From positions 1 through 64,000 of the forward strand of contig NZ_PNXY01000018.1 in the NCBI RefSeq assembly GCF_002879865.1: 64,000 bases of DNA, read 5' to 3'. Position numbers and translations under genes: made by a program. This document shows positions 63,586 to 64,000 of the stretch, in pieces. Under the pieces are notes generated by a model. It was not told the origin of the DNA and ran no database searches. It was given only the letters and a program-made list of their open reading frames with translations. Each line of letters begins with the position of its first letter. Positions within the stretch are counted from its first letter, which is position 1. This stretch comes from Paraburkholderia rhynchosiae (GTDB lineage: Bacteria; Pseudomonadota; Gammaproteobacteria; Burkholderiales; Burkholderiaceae).

Positions 63586-64000
63586 TCACTTGCGGCGCAC
63601 GGCCGTCTTGCGTGCGGGCTTCTTCGCAGCGGGCGCCTCTTCGTCCTCTTCCTCTTCGTCGGGCTCGCTCGCGCGCGCGCCGCCGAACGGATCGGGCGTG
63701 GACAGCTTGAGGCGCACCGGCTTGTCGCCCCAGATTTCCTCGAGGTTGTAGTACTGGCGCAGCGCGGGTTGCAGGATGTGGACGATCGCGTCGCCGCAAT
63801 CCACCAGCACCCATTCGCCGATGTCCTCGCCCTCGGTGCTGATGATGTCGCCGCCGGCTTCCTTGACGCCTTCGCGGACGCTCGAGGCCAGCGCCTTGGT
63901 TTGCCGGTTCGAGGTGCCGCTCGCGACGATCACGCGATCGAACAGCGCGGTCAGGTGGCTGGTGTTGAACACCTTGATGTCTTGCGCTTTGACGTCTTCG
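63586..64000 (-). CDS. rsfS: Ribosomal silencing factor RsfS (5' end outside window)
   Basis: The gene is cut by the window edge; the reading frame is open to base 64000 (EDVKAQDIKVFNTSHLTALF). RsfS binds uL14 and prevents subunit joining when nutrients run low. TALFDRVIVASGTSNRQTKALASS, GEWVLVDCGDAIVHILQPALRQYYNLEEIWGD are the family core. After it an acidic then Lys/Arg-rich tail (EEEEDEE, PARKTAVRRK) is an extension not found in short RsfS proteins. In relatives nadD precedes it. Confidence 0.92.
   Translation of the reverse strand, partial: EDVKAQDIKVFNTSHLTALFDRVIVASGTSNRQTKALASSVREGVKEAGGDIISTEGEDIGEWVLVDCGDAIVHILQPALRQYYNLEEIWGDKPVRLKLSTPDPFGGARASEPDEEEEDEEAPAAKKPARKTAVRRK

Overview
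The window is about 64 kb of GC-rich chromosome from a beta-proteobacterium of the Burkholderia/Paraburkholderia type. The evidence is the gene content and its grouping: ubiC, benE, an intracellular PHB depolymerase of the Ralstonia/Burkholderia type with the nucleophile in an SVCQPT motif, DUF1841, DUF3311 with a Na+/solute symporter, rdgC, and the block rng-maf-rlmH-rsfS. Coding density is high. I see no tRNA, rRNA, CRISPR array, insertion sequence, phage or integrase, so this is core chromosome rather than an island.

Layout. 0.26-3.95 kb: two tandem TPR-glycosyltransferases. 3.97-6.8 kb: a frame-shifted OmpA lipoprotein, facing away from a translationally coupled trio (ubiC, a hypoxanthine-DNA glycosylase, a spermidine-synthase-like gene). 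7.1-9.1 kb: DUF3311 plus a solute:sodium symporter behind a clear promoter and a structured leader. 9.2-16.1 kb: FUSC transporter, VOC protein, transaldolase, benE and a MoxR ATPase/VWA pair. 16.4-17.3 kb: two small cytochromes c. 17.4-20.5 kb: DUF1841, nth, an orphan rsxB and a TetR regulator. 20.6-26.4 kb: PHB depolymerase, GH15 hydrolase, two very small genes and a secreted beta-propeller lactonase. 26.5-33.0 kb: a long-linker FtsK, META lipoprotein, purT, a small lipoprotein and an MliC-like protein. 33.3-36.5 kb: a ThDP enzyme/aldehyde dehydrogenase pair. 36.9-44.4 kb: rhlE, gluQ, trhO and dnaE. 44.4-53.5 kb: an LPS core/O-antigen cluster (four GT2, one GT4, MsbA, an O-antigen ligase). 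53.6-60.5 kb: a small unknown protein, rdgC, a VOC protein, an NlpC/P60 lipoprotein, a di-Mop protein, fRMsr and an uncharacterised protein with a PD-(D/E)XK-like motif. 60.8-64 kb: rng, maf, rlmH and the 5'-truncated rsfS.

Functional grouping. The LPS cluster supplies sugar transfer to the core, inner-membrane flipping of lipid A-core (MsbA) and O-antigen ligation. nth-rsxB recalls the E. coli rsx-nth arrangement reduced to one Rsx subunit. rng-maf-rlmH-rsfS is a ribosome/RNA maintenance operon.

Most unusual features: a perfect 17-bp inverted repeat exactly at the OmpA frameshift, consistent with a quasipalindrome template-switch mutation; a possible three-way-junction RNA leader ahead of the DUF3311/symporter operon; the reduced, anchorless RsxB next to nth; the uncharacterised D-x22-E-x-K protein before rng; and several private tandem-repeat arrays between genes. 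I found no clearly new multi-gene defence or biosynthetic system.
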